A stretch of DNA of 33,513 bases from Deltaproteobacteria bacterium (GCA_019314375.1 JAFCZJ010000042.1:1-33513), one strand, 5' to 3'; counted from the first letter of the stretch, positions 9,146 through 17,105 are shown. Program-made: numbers and translations. Notes: generated by a model not told the origin, from the letters alone.

Positions 9146-9168
9146 ACTGCATTCCTTTGGAATGCAGT
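9146..9168. promoter_or_regulatory. 23-base perfect inverted repeat, probable operator or leader hairpin
   Basis: ACTGCATTCC at 9146-9155 and its exact complement GGAATGCAGT at 9159-9168 flank a TTT centre. It lies about ten bases downstream of the predicted transcription start of the redox operon. No T-run follows, so an intrinsic terminator is unlikely. An operator for a dimeric regulator or an mRNA hairpin both fit. Confidence 0.6.
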
Positions 9169-9261
9169 ACAAATGATTCTGCTATGTAATTTGATGCTTT
9201 CGTTCTTTGCTCAAGTGGACAGGTCATCCGTGCTCAAGAATCACTAGTACCGGAGGTGCAA

Positions 9262-10035
9262 ATGGAACTTTCCGAGATGAAAGCGGCCCACAAGGAACTT
9301 GCAAGGCTGGATTACGAGCCGGTCAAGGTCAAGGGCGGTTACGCCGGACGAACCCTGTACGTCAACCTGACGGAAAATCGCATCGAGATCAAACCGGTGA
9401 CGGACTACATGAAAGAGACCTTCACCGGCGGCAAGGGTTTCGATCTCTATTTGATGTGGAAGGCCCTGCCTGGCCCCATCGCCTGGGACGATCCGCAAAA
9501 CGAGATCTGCATCTCCTGTGGTCCCCTTGGCGGTTCGCCTGCCTACTCGGGCACCTCCAAGAGCATCATCACCGGCATCTCCCCCACCACGGGCTCGGTG
9601 ATGGACTCCAACGTGGGCGGGCACTTCGGCCCCTTGCTCAAATTCGCGGGCTTCGATGCGCTGGAGCTTCAGGGCAAGGCGAAAGAAGACGTGCTGGTCA
9701 TCATCGATGGCAAGTTGAACCGGGTGACCCTCGAGACCGCGCCCCACGAAGAGGTCAACTCCTACGACCTGGCCGAGCAGCTGCACCACATGTACGCCGA
9801 CAGCCACGAAGAGCTGCAATGCGTCTCGGTTATTTCGGCTGGACGTGGCGCCGACCACACCTTGATCGGCTGCCTGAACTCGTCATTTTACGATTTCAAG
9901 CGCCAGTTGCCCCGACTCAAGCAAGCCGGTCGTGGGGGCCTGGGCACGGTCTTCCGCAACAAAAAGCTCAAGGGTTTGGTGGCCAAGGCCTTGAACAACC
10001 GTCCCCGCTGGGAAATCAGCGTGGGAAGGCCTTAA
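9262..10035 (+). CDS. Stand-alone N-terminal domain of aldehyde:ferredoxin oxidoreductase (split AOR, domain 1)
   Basis: 257 residues. GGAGG lies five bases before the ATG at 9262; a GTG at 9256 overlaps that ribosome site and is rejected. It matches only AOR domain 1, the first half of the pterin-binding cradle: GRTLYVNL, TGGKGFDLYLM, CGPLGGSPAYSGTSKS, DSNVGGHFGPLLKFAGFDA and the closing AGRGGLGTVFRNKKLKGLV. In Pyrococcus AOR the last motif marks the end of domain 1, and the chain then continues for about 400 residues; here it stops about 20 residues later. The missing domains 2 and 3 are in the gene at 12441. The Arg of the GRYN-type pterin loop appears as Lys (TSKS). Cytoplasmic, first gene of the operon. 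By family, it would help bind a W- or Mo-bis-pyranopterin. Confidence 0.88.
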   Translation: MELSEMKAAHKELARLDYEPVKVKGGYAGRTLYVNLTENRIEIKPVTDYMKETFTGGKGFDLYLMWKALPGPIAWDDPQNEICISCGPLGGSPAYSGTSKSIITGISPTTGSVMDSNVGGHFGPLLKFAGFDALELQGKAKEDVLVIIDGKLNRVTLETAPHEEVNSYDLAEQLHHMYADSHEELQCVSVISAGRGADHTLIGCLNSSFYDFKRQLPRLKQAGRGGLGTVFRNKKLKGLVAKALNNRPRWEISVGRP

Positions 10036-10047
10036 GGGAGACGCCTC

Positions 10048-10551
10048 ATGACGACCATCCAAGTCGATCCCCAAAAAGTGGACGCCATCTTGGACCGATG
10101 GAATCGGGACCGAGAGTTTGTCATCGAAATGCTACAAGACGTACAGGACACCTATCGCCATCTGCCGCGCGTGGCCATGGAACAAATCGCCGAAGCCACG
10201 GGTGCGGATCTGGCGCAGCTGTATCACATCGGCACCTTTTACAAGGCTTTCTCACTAGAGCCTCGGGGTGAAACCTCCATCCAGGTCTGCACCGGCACCG
10301 CCTGCCACGTACGCGGTGCGCAAAGGGTGCTGGATGCCTTCAGCCGCGAGTTGGATGTACCGCCCGGCGGCACCACCAAGGATCTCAAATTCACCCTGGA
10401 AGGGGTGCGCTGTGTCGGCTGTTGTTCTTTGGCCCCCGTGGTGACCCTGGGCGAGGATCTCTTCGGAGAAATCGATTCCTCCAAGGTGGCGCGTCTGCTC
10501 AAACGTCACCAACGCAAAGCAGCCAAGGCCGAGGAGGTGGACGATGCCTAA
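10048..10551 (+). CDS. NuoE/HydC-like [2Fe-2S] thioredoxin-fold subunit
   Basis: 167 residues. AGGGAG lies seven bases before the ATG. A helical N-terminus (VDAILDRWNRDREFVIEML, then HLPRVAMEQIAEATG) leads into a thioredoxin-like [2Fe-2S] domain with ligands C81 and C86 (CTGTAC) and C122 and C126 (CVGCC), the C-x4-C ... C-x3-C pattern of NuoE, HydC, HoxE and HndA. It normally passes electrons to or from the FMN subunit, here encoded next. The gene starts 12 bases after the AOR domain 1 gene and overlaps the NuoF-like gene by 8 bases, so translation is coupled. The C-terminal tail is Lys/Glu-rich. Confidence 0.92.
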   Translation: MTTIQVDPQKVDAILDRWNRDREFVIEMLQDVQDTYRHLPRVAMEQIAEATGADLAQLYHIGTFYKAFSLEPRGETSIQVCTGTACHVRGAQRVLDAFSRELDVPPGGTTKDLKFTLEGVRCVGCCSLAPVVTLGEDLFGEIDSSKVARLLKRHQRKAAKAEEVDDA

Positions 10552-12430
10552 AGTCACGCTCAACAATCTGGATACCCTGGCCGCGAATGCCGGCAAAGAA
10601 TTCGAGGAGCACAAAGCCGTGCTCATGGCCTGCACCGGCACAGCCTGCGTGGCTGCGGGCTCTCTGGGTCTCTGCGACTCCCTGCGCGAAGAGATCACCA
10701 AAAAAGGCCTGGACAAGGAGATCAAAGTCCTCGCCACCGGCTGCAACGGCTTTTGCGCCCACGGCCCCATTTGCGTGGTGCAACCCGAAGGCGTGTTCTA
10801 CGAAAAGATCAAAGTCGAAGACGTGCCCGAACTCATCGAAAGCCATTTCGTTGCCGAAAAGCCGGTTGAACGACTCATGTTCAGGACCCCCGACGGCGAC
10901 AAACCCATCCCGCTGGAAAAAGACATTCAGTTCTTTTCCAAGCAGCAGGCCATCGCCCTGCGCAACCGCGGTCTTGTCGATCCGGAAGACATCTTGGACG
11001 CCATTCGACGCGGGGCTTATCAGGGCCTGGCCAAAGTGCTCCGGGAAAAAACCAAGCCTGAGGCCGTCGTACAAAGCATCATTCGAAGCGGCTTGCGCGG
11101 ACGCGGTGGAGGCGGCTTTCCGGCCGGCATCAAGTGGCAAACCTGCGCCAAGGCCGCCCAAACACGAAAAGTCACACCCTATGTGGTCTGCAACGGCGAC
11201 GAGGGAGATCCGGGCGCATTCATGGATCGCTCCATCGTAGAAGCCGACCCCCATGCCGTGATCGAAGGCATGATCATCGGTGCCATGGCCATCGGAGCAG
11301 AAGAAGGATTTGTCTACATTCGACGGGAATACCCCCTGGCCCTTGCGCGACTCAACAAGGCTTTGGACCAGGCTCGGGAATGGGGGCTCTTGGGCAAAGG
11401 CATCATGGGCGGAGACCTCGACTTCGACATCAAGGTCCACCAGGGCGCGGGTGCCTTCGTCTGCGGCGAATCCACTGCCTTGATGGCCAGCATGGAGGGA
11501 CGAGCCGGCGAACCGAGGGCCAAGTATGTACACACCGTGGAATACGGCTACAGGGACATGCCCACCGTGCTCAACAACGTGGAAACCTGGGCCACCATCC
11601 CGCAGATCATCAGCCGCGGTGCCGAATGGTTCGCGGGCATCGGCACCGGCGACGTAAGCGAGAGCCCCTGGGGCGGCAGCACGGGCACCAAGCTCTTTTC
11701 CCTGGTGGGCAATGTGCACAACACGGGCCTTGTGGAAGTCCCCATGGGCATCTCCTTGCGGGAAATCGTCTTCGATATCGGCGGCGGCATCCCCAATGGA
11801 CGCACGTTCAAGGCCGTGCAAACAGGCGGCCCCTCCGGCGGCTGTTTGCCCGAGGACAAACTGGACCTGCCCATCGACTTCGACAGCCTGACCGAAGTAG
11901 GCAGCATGATGGGCTCGGGCGGCCTTATCGTCATGGACGACCGGACCTGCATGGTGGACGTAGCCAAGTATTTCGTAGACTTTTTGATGGAAGAATCCTG
12001 CGGCAAATGCACGCCCTGCCGCGAAGGCCTGACTTACCTGCACGAAATATTAGAACGCATCACCACCGGTAAGGGAGAAGAGGCCGATCTGAATCTCTTG
12101 GAAGAACTGGGTGCCGCCATGACCGAAGGGTCTCTTTGCGGCCTGGGCCAGACCGCCGCCAACCCTGTCTTGAGCACCTTGCGCTACTTCCGAAACGAAT
12201 ACGAAGCCCACATTCGCGACAAAAAATGTCCGGCGGGCGTATGCAAGTCACTCATCACCTACACCATCGACGCAGCGAAGTGCACCGGCTGCACGGCCTG
12301 TGTCAGTCCCTGCCCCACCGACTGCATCACCGGCGAGAAGAAAAAACCCCACGTCATCAAACAAGCCGATTGCATCCAGTGCGGCACATGCATGGACGCC
12401 TGCAAAGACGACGCCGTGCGCGTTCAGTGA
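10544..12430 (+). CDS. NuoF/HydB-like NAD(H)-binding FMN iron-sulfur subunit
   Basis: 628 residues. Domain order is that of HydB/HndC/HoxF-type subunits. There is an N-terminal thioredoxin-like [2Fe-2S] module (C30, C35, C67, C71). The NuoF core follows, with GRGGGGFPAGIKWQ for NAD(H), CNGDEGDPGAFMDR for FMN, and GAGAFVCGESTALMASMEG. Next come the N3-type [4Fe-4S] motif SCGKCTPCREG with CGLGQ, and two C-terminal [4Fe-4S] ferredoxin motifs (CTGCTACVSPCPTDC, CIQCGTCMDAC). By family it exchanges electrons between NAD(H), FMN and iron-sulfur clusters. The added N- and C-terminal clusters are shared with bifurcating HydB. It overlaps the NuoE-like gene by 8 bases and precedes the catalytic fusion by 10. 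Confidence 0.94.
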   Translation: MPKVTLNNLDTLAANAGKEFEEHKAVLMACTGTACVAAGSLGLCDSLREEITKKGLDKEIKVLATGCNGFCAHGPICVVQPEGVFYEKIKVEDVPELIESHFVAEKPVERLMFRTPDGDKPIPLEKDIQFFSKQQAIALRNRGLVDPEDILDAIRRGAYQGLAKVLREKTKPEAVVQSIIRSGLRGRGGGGFPAGIKWQTCAKAAQTRKVTPYVVCNGDEGDPGAFMDRSIVEADPHAVIEGMIIGAMAIGAEEGFVYIRREYPLALARLNKALDQAREWGLLGKGIMGGDLDFDIKVHQGAGAFVCGESTALMASMEGRAGEPRAKYVHTVEYGYRDMPTVLNNVETWATIPQIISRGAEWFAGIGTGDVSESPWGGSTGTKLFSLVGNVHNTGLVEVPMGISLREIVFDIGGGIPNGRTFKAVQTGGPSGGCLPEDKLDLPIDFDSLTEVGSMMGSGGLIVMDDRTCMVDVAKYFVDFLMEESCGKCTPCREGLTYLHEILERITTGKGEEADLNLLEELGAAMTEGSLCGLGQTAANPVLSTLRYFRNEYEAHIRDKKCPAGVCKSLITYTIDAAKCTGCTACVSPCPTDCITGEKKKPHVIKQADCIQCGTCMDACKDDAVRVQ

Positions 12431-12440
12431 GGTCTCGACC

Positions 12441-14459
12441 ATGAGCCAACAGAACATCGAAGCCAAAACCGCCGCAAAGGTCCCGGTCACCATCGACGGA
12501 AAAACCATCGAGGTCATCCCGGGAACCACCGTCTTGGCAGCCGCCAAGCAGGCCGGCATCTTCATTCCCTCCATTTGCGACTCGGAAATGCTGGAACCCT
12601 ACGGTGCCTGCCGGGTCTGCTCGGTGGAAGTGGACTTGGGCGGCGGCAAGACCAAAATGGTCACTTCCTGCAACTACCCGGTCCGCAAGCCCCTCACCGT
12701 GAACACGCAGAGCGAGCGAGCCTTGCGCACCCGCAAGCTGACCCTGGAAATGATGCTGGCCCGCTGGCCCAACGTGAAAGTCGTGCGCGACATGGCCAAG
12801 CACGCCGGTGTGGAGACACCGCGCTTCACCCACCCCAAGCGCAACGAATCCGAAAACGCCTGCATCCTCTGCGGCAAGTGCGTGCGAATTTGCCGGGAAG
12901 GCGTCTGGCAAAACGTACTGGGCTTTGAGGGCCGAGGTCCTGAGCGCCGGGTGACCATGCCCTTCGACAAGCCTCTGCCCGAATGCGTGGGCTGCGGTGC
13001 CTGCGCCTATATCTGCCCGACCGGCGCCATCCAGATGAAGGATGATCCCAACGGTCCGGCCGACTGGGGCCGAATCCGCAAGGCTGGCATGGTGGTCACT
13101 CGGGAAATGATCCTCTTAGACGATGAACAATGCGGCATGCGCCGCGCCGGCACGGGTCACTTAGTCGAGATCATGGACGACTACGATCTGCTTCCGGTGA
13201 AAAACTACCGATTCGGCTCTCATGAAGACATCGGCAAGATCTCTTCACCGGTGCTCATTGAAAAATACTACAGGCAAGACATCCAGGACGGCTGCGCTTT
13301 GGGTTGCGACATGGCCTGCGCCAAGGGCGTGGACAACTTTGAACTCAAGACCGGTCCGGACAAAGGCAAGCGCGTCTTGGTCGACGGCCCCGAATACGAA
13401 ACCCTGGGCGGCTCGACCAACATGGGCATCTTCGATCTCGATTGGACCATCGAGATCAACTATTACTGCGACCAGTACGGCGTCGACACGATCTCCTACT
13501 GCACGCTGATGGCCTTCGTCATGGAATGCTATGAAGCCGGCGTATTGAACAAAGAACGCACCGGCGGTCTGGACCTGGCCTTCGGCGCCCAGGATGCAGC
13601 CATGGAAGTCCTGCATCAGATGGCGCGAGGTGAAGGCTTTGGGCTGGTGGCGGGACTTGGTGTCCGGCGCATGAAGAAAAAATTCGCGGACGAATACGGT
13701 GCCGATCCGGCCTTTTTGCAAGACATCGGCATGGAGGCCAAGGGCCTTGAGTATTCCGAATATGTAACCAAAGAGAGCCTGGCCCAGCAAGGCGGCTACG
13801 GCATCGCCCTGAAGGGTGCCCAGCACGACGAAGCCTGGTTGATCTTCATGGACATGGTCAACAAGCAGATCCCCACCTTTGAAGACAAAGCCGAGGCCCT
13901 GCATTACTTCCCCATGTGGCGCACCTGGTTCGGTCTCAATGGTTTGTGCAAACTGCCCTGGAACGACGTGGAGCCGGAAGACAACGCCGAGACCGATGAA
14001 CCGGCCAAGGTGCCCAAGCACGTGCAGACTTACTGCGACTTTTTCGCCGGCGTCACCGGCAAGGAAGTCACCCCGGCGGATCTCATCACCCAGAGCGAGC
14101 GGGTTTACAACTTCCAGCGCATCTTCAACCTGAAGATGGGCTTCGGCCAGCGCGCCCACGACGTCATCCCCTATCGTTCGGTGGGCCCGGTGACCAACGT
14201 AGAATACGAGTCCCGCGCCGATCGCTACGACACCCAGCTCAAAGAAGAAGTCGGCTTCGATCCCAAGGGCAAAAGCACGGACGAAAAACGCCTAGCCCTG
14301 CGCAAGTGGCGCGAAGACCGTTACGAAAAACTCTTAGACGCCGTCTACAAACGCCGCGGCTGGATCGAAAACGGCATCCCCACCCAGGACACCGCCAAAA
14401 AGCTCGGCATCGACAAGATGGACGGTCTCATGGAGCTCCTCAAAGAGCACGGCGCCTAA
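12441..14459 (+). CDS. HydA/NuoG-like Fe-S module fused to AOR domains 2-3
   Basis: 672 residues from the ATG at 12441, with TGAGG overlapping the previous stop as ribosome site. Residues about 12-90 are a [2Fe-2S] ferredoxin (ICDSEMLEPYGACRVC plus a later Cys). Two [4Fe-4S] motifs follow at about 141 (CILCGKCVRIC) and 182 (CVGCGACAYIC). From about 230 the protein aligns with AOR domains 2 and 3: LLPVKNYRFG, cluster cysteines C285, C289 and C293, GPEYET at about 316, DQYGVDTIS, His462 where AOR has its catalytic His, and NGLCKL with C503 as fourth cluster ligand. The H-cluster signatures of HydA are absent. Oddities are C-x3-C-x3-C spacing instead of C-x2-C-x3-C, and Gly498 where AOR has the pterin-binding Asp of DxxGLC. 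Domain 1 is the separate gene at 9262. Confidence 0.88.
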   Translation: MSQQNIEAKTAAKVPVTIDGKTIEVIPGTTVLAAAKQAGIFIPSICDSEMLEPYGACRVCSVEVDLGGGKTKMVTSCNYPVRKPLTVNTQSERALRTRKLTLEMMLARWPNVKVVRDMAKHAGVETPRFTHPKRNESENACILCGKCVRICREGVWQNVLGFEGRGPERRVTMPFDKPLPECVGCGACAYICPTGAIQMKDDPNGPADWGRIRKAGMVVTREMILLDDEQCGMRRAGTGHLVEIMDDYDLLPVKNYRFGSHEDIGKISSPVLIEKYYRQDIQDGCALGCDMACAKGVDNFELKTGPDKGKRVLVDGPEYETLGGSTNMGIFDLDWTIEINYYCDQYGVDTISYCTLMAFVMECYEAGVLNKERTGGLDLAFGAQDAAMEVLHQMARGEGFGLVAGLGVRRMKKKFADEYGADPAFLQDIGMEAKGLEYSEYVTKESLAQQGGYGIALKGAQHDEAWLIFMDMVNKQIPTFEDKAEALHYFPMWRTWFGLNGLCKLPWNDVEPEDNAETDEPAKVPKHVQTYCDFFAGVTGKEVTPADLITQSERVYNFQRIFNLKMGFGQRAHDVIPYRSVGPVTNVEYESRADRYDTQLKEEVGFDPKGKSTDEKRLALRKWREDRYEKLLDAVYKRRGWIENGIPTQDTAKKLGIDKMDGLMELLKEHGA

Positions 14460-14464
14460 AGAGC

Positions 14465-14665
14465 ATGCCCATCCAGGTCAACGGAGATCGCCACCCCTGG
14501 CGCGAAGGCATGACCGTCACGGACCTGATGCAAGAACTCAAGTTCTCTTTCCCCATGAAGACCGTCTTCATCAAAGGCAAACGCATTCCCAAGGTAGAAC
14601 ATCCCTATACCCTCATCGCCGATGGGGATGAAATAGACGTGGTGCATTTGATGAGTGGGGGCTGA
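14465..14665 (+). CDS. ThiS/MoaD-like sulfur carrier
   Basis: 66 residues starting at the ATG five bases after the preceding stop. A longer frame reaching back inside the AOR gene is a shadow. It is a small beta-grasp protein with an early TVTDLM and a C-terminal HLMSGG; the terminal Gly-Gly is the adenylated and thiocarboxylated end in MoaD and ThiS. Single MoaD-like genes are often found beside AOR genes, where they are thought to supply sulfur for the pyranopterin dithiolene. Its place at the end of this operon supports that role over thiamine synthesis, though sequence alone does not exclude ThiS. It converges on the methionine aminopeptidase gene with a 10-base gap. Confidence 0.82.
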   Translation: MPIQVNGDRHPWREGMTVTDLMQELKFSFPMKTVFIKGKRIPKVEHPYTLIADGDEIDVVHLMSGG

Positions 14666-14675
14666 GCTTAAGCGT

Positions 14676-15431
14676 TTAGAGCTTGGTCAATATTTCCGCA
14701 CCATCCGAAGTCACAAGAATTGTATGCTCGAATTGGGCACTCAGCGATCCATCTTTGGTTCTGACCGTCCAGCCATCATCAGGGGAAATGACGACTTTCG
14801 ATGAGGTTCCCATGTTGATCATGGGCTCAATTGTAAAGGTCATTCCCTCTTTCAATTTGATTCTATTCTGCAGACTGTAATGATGCAGGACCATGGGGTC
14901 TTCATGAAATCCCCGACCGATCCCATGCCCGCCCAGTTCCGTGACAATGGAGTAACCCAATTTCTTAATAAACTGTTCAATCTCCCTGCCGACCTCATAA
15001 AGGTATTCACCTGGCTTTACCGCATTGATTCCGCGGATCATCGCTTCTTCCGTAGAGGACACGAGTTTTCTAGTCTCGCTTTTCACGTCTCCAATAAGAA
15101 AGGTCTTGGAAGTATCCCCATGAAAACCATCCAGGATAACGGTTACGTCGACGTTGACAATATCTCCATCCTTCAAGATCGCCTTGGCGGATGGAATCCC
15201 GTGACAAACGACGTCGTTGATGGATGTACAGATACTCTTAGGAAACCCGTGGTAGTTCAATGGGGCGGAAATCGCGCCATGCTCTTTTGTGAACTTCTCA
15301 CAGAGATCATTCAATCGCAGCGTCGAAGTGTCTTTTTTCACAAAAGGCTCAACATAAGCCAAGAGCCCGGCAGCCAGCCTTCCGGCTTTCCTCATTTTTT
15401 CTATTTCATGTTTGCTTTTTATTATTATCAT
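14676..15431 (-). CDS. map: Methionine aminopeptidase, type I
   Basis: 251 residues, the usual length for bacterial type I MetAP, which removes the initiator Met from new proteins in the cytoplasm. Metal ligands are all present: D95, D106 (HGDTSKTF), H169 (LGGHGIGRGFHEDP), E202 (TIEPMINMG) and E235 (QFEHTILV), plus H78 in VVCHGIP. The ATG at 15431 gives the normal family N-terminus (KSKHEIEKMRKAG), but no good ribosome site precedes it. The gene is clearly more AT-rich than its neighbours (one 60-base stretch at 14821-14880 is 37% GC, against about 58% in the AOR gene). It is rich in Lys and Ile codons and sits alone between unrelated genes, which suggests horizontal acquisition. It may be a second copy. 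Confidence 0.93.
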   Translation of the reverse strand: MIIIKSKHEIEKMRKAGRLAAGLLAYVEPFVKKDTSTLRLNDLCEKFTKEHGAISAPLNYHGFPKSICTSINDVVCHGIPSAKAILKDGDIVNVDVTVILDGFHGDTSKTFLIGDVKSETRKLVSSTEEAMIRGINAVKPGEYLYEVGREIEQFIKKLGYSIVTELGGHGIGRGFHEDPMVLHHYSLQNRIKLKEGMTFTIEPMINMGTSSKVVISPDDGWTVRTKDGSLSAQFEHTILVTSDGAEILTKL

Positions 15432-15451
15432 GGTTTCGTCAGTCTTGCTCT

Positions 15452-15469
15452 TTGACCAAAAATGGTCAA
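15452..15469. promoter_or_regulatory. 18-base inverted repeat upstream of map
   Basis: TTGACCA and TGGTCAA flank AAAA, about 20 bases before the map start codon on the minus strand and 38 bases after the stop of the FGE-like gene. It could be an operator for map or a weak transcript end for the upstream gene. There is no T-run after the stem. Confidence 0.4.
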
Positions 15470-15506
15470 TGCCCCCCTTCCAGAAGAGAGGGACGCGTGT
15501 CAGCGG

Positions 15507-16973
15507 CTAGGGCGGTTCAGGCAAGGTGCGCACAAGGCGGAACCCGAGGTAGTGAAGGCGGGTGTCTGGTTCGACCCCGGCCCGCTCGGCAGACCGAGCC
15601 ATATAGGCGGGGTTCAAAAAGGAGCCGCCACGTATGCAGCGCTCAGTGCCCAGGCTCATGCCCCAGGGATCTTCCACCGAAGAAGTCGGGTAGGCCGCGA
15701 ACCAATCATGACACCACTCCAAGGCATTGCCCGACATGTCGTAGAGGCCCCAATCATTGGGCTCCCTCGTAGCCACCGGGAAGGGGTCCTCTCCGCCGTT
15801 GCCGCAAAACCAGGCTATCGAATCCAGCGTGGCGTTGGGCTGCTCGCAAAAGAGGTGTTGTTCATCCAGTATATTCCCGTTGTAGGTGGCGGTCTGGGTA
15901 CCGGCCCGAGCCGAGTACTCCCATTCGGATTCGGTCGGCAACCGGTATCCGGGACAGTCGTATGGCGTGGCGTAGAGACCATCAAGCTCGCAGATCACGT
16001 CCACGCCCATGCCTGTACAAACGTAGCAAGTCGCGAATCCCTCTTGCACGGAAAGGGCGTTGCCGTAGGCCGCGGCCTCGTACCAATTCACGTTTTCGAC
16101 CGGACAGTCTTCTCCGCATTCTGAGTAGGAGGATGGATTGTAGTTCATCAGGGATTCGAACCGCCCCTGGGTCACCTCGGAAGACTGCATGACGAAGCTT
16201 CGACTGAAGGAGACCGAATGCCGAAGCTCATCGTCCGCCCGCGCCAGCTCGTTGTCGGGAGAGCCCATCATGAAGCTTCCCGCGGTGATTGGTCTAAAGG
16301 ACAGATCGCAGCCCAAGCCAAAGTCCACGTATCCATCCGCACAGGTATCGCAGAAGTCACCCGCATAGCCCTCGTAGCAAGTGCATACGGGCAGGCCGCT
16401 GCTGTCGTCACAATCGCCCTGCTCCGAGCAGGCATCAAGCTGACAGGGGACGTTTACGACACAGCTGCCGCTCTCGTCGTGATACCCGGTGAGGCAGTTC
16501 TCGCAAAGCGGAACGCCCTGGTCGTTGACGCATTCGCGCTGCTGGTCCGCGCACGTCGAGTCCCCCGCGCAAGGGTCGGTGGGCCGGCAAGCGCCGTCAC
16601 CATAGTCTTGATAATCGGTGTCGCATGAGCACAGCGCCCCACCCGCGCCATCATCCGCACACTGGGTCTGGTGATCCTCCGTACAAGGATTGGGGTCGCA
16701 AGGATCCAGGCTTTGAGCACAGGCACCGTCTTGACAGCTCTCGCCTGCCGCACAACAGGCCTCACCGCAGGCCAGGTAATCGCAGCCACACAATCCATCT
16801 CCGCAACTCGCGTAATCACCACAGGTCCCACAAGATTCCCCGCAAACCGGATCCAAACCGCATTCGAGGCCTGAGCAATCCTGCTCGCAAGTGTTGTCGG
16901 TGCTGTCGCCGCCACATGCGACGAATGACAAGGAGAACAAAAACAACAAAACCGCAACAGGACTGAACTTCAT
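15507..16973 (-). CDS. Cys-rich EGF-like lipoprotein with C-terminal FGE-sulfatase-type domain
   Basis: 488 residues. GGAGG lies six bases before the ATG. The lipobox is SFVACGG (Cys20). Residues about 28-225 are Cys-rich: a CGTCGDY-type segment, then EGF-like repeats (CDPNPC, CQLDACSEQGDC ... CTCYEGYAGDFC). From about 230 a formylglycine-generating-enzyme-type (SUMF1) domain runs to the end: PITAGSFMMGSPDNE, SEVTQGRF, VENVNWYEAAAYGNAL, YRLPTESEWEYSAR, GLYDMSGNALEWC, GTERCIRGGSF and LGFRLVR. The catalytic Cys pair of true FGE, which follows the RGGS segment, is missing (RGGSFLNPAYMARSAE). It is probably a binding or structural relative exposed at the outer membrane, a common architecture in Myxococcota. 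Confidence 0.85.
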   Translation of the reverse strand: MKFSPVAVLLFLFSLSFVACGGDSTDNTCEQDCSGLECGLDPVCGESCGTCGDYASCGDGLCGCDYLACGEACCAAGESCQDGACAQSLDPCDPNPCTEDHQTQCADDGAGGALCSCDTDYQDYGDGACRPTDPCAGDSTCADQQRECVNDQGVPLCENCLTGYHDESGSCVVNVPCQLDACSEQGDCDDSSGLPVCTCYEGYAGDFCDTCADGYVDFGLGCDLSFRPITAGSFMMGSPDNELARADDELRHSVSFSRSFVMQSSEVTQGRFESLMNYNPSSYSECGEDCPVENVNWYEAAAYGNALSVQEGFATCYVCTGMGVDVICELDGLYATPYDCPGYRLPTESEWEYSARAGTQTATYNGNILDEQHLFCEQPNATLDSIAWFCGNGGEDPFPVATREPNDWGLYDMSGNALEWCHDWFAAYPTSSVEDPWGMSLGTERCIRGGSFLNPAYMARSAERAGVEPDTRLHYLGFRLVRTLPEPP

Positions 16974-17105
16974 CTCAAACCTCCGTTTATCAGCGATGGG
17001 AACAAGAACTTACCCCAGCAAGTTCATTGGGACAAATAATCGGAACCTGGAGGGAAAGCGAAATCGGGGTTGGAACTACAGGGAGACGGGGGACCCAAGC
17101 ACGTC

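Noticed and set aside
9146..9168. Intrinsic terminator for the lipoprotein gene ending at 9065
   Set aside because: The stem is strong, but no T-run follows on either strand and it lies about 80 bases past the stop, downstream of a plausible promoter.
10020..10047. AOR gene broken by a frameshift after domain 1
   Set aside because: The rest of AOR is not downstream in another frame; NuoE- and NuoF-like genes intervene, and domains 2-3 are cleanly fused elsewhere, so this is an organised split.
10499..12043. 514-codon minus-strand frame opposite the NuoF-like gene
   Set aside because: The plus strand encodes a fully recognisable NuoF/HydB-like protein; the antisense frame has no family features and arises from codon bias.
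12441..14459. [FeFe]-hydrogenase HydA
   Set aside because: The N-terminal Fe-S module and partner subunits fit, but H-cluster cysteine motifs are absent and the C-terminal part aligns with AOR domains 2-3.
9262..14459. Class II benzoyl-CoA reductase (BamB-type) complex
   Set aside because: BamB is an AOR relative, but no bamC-I type partners such as HdrA-like or selenoprotein subunits are present, and the NuoE/NuoF set matches HydABC-like modules better.
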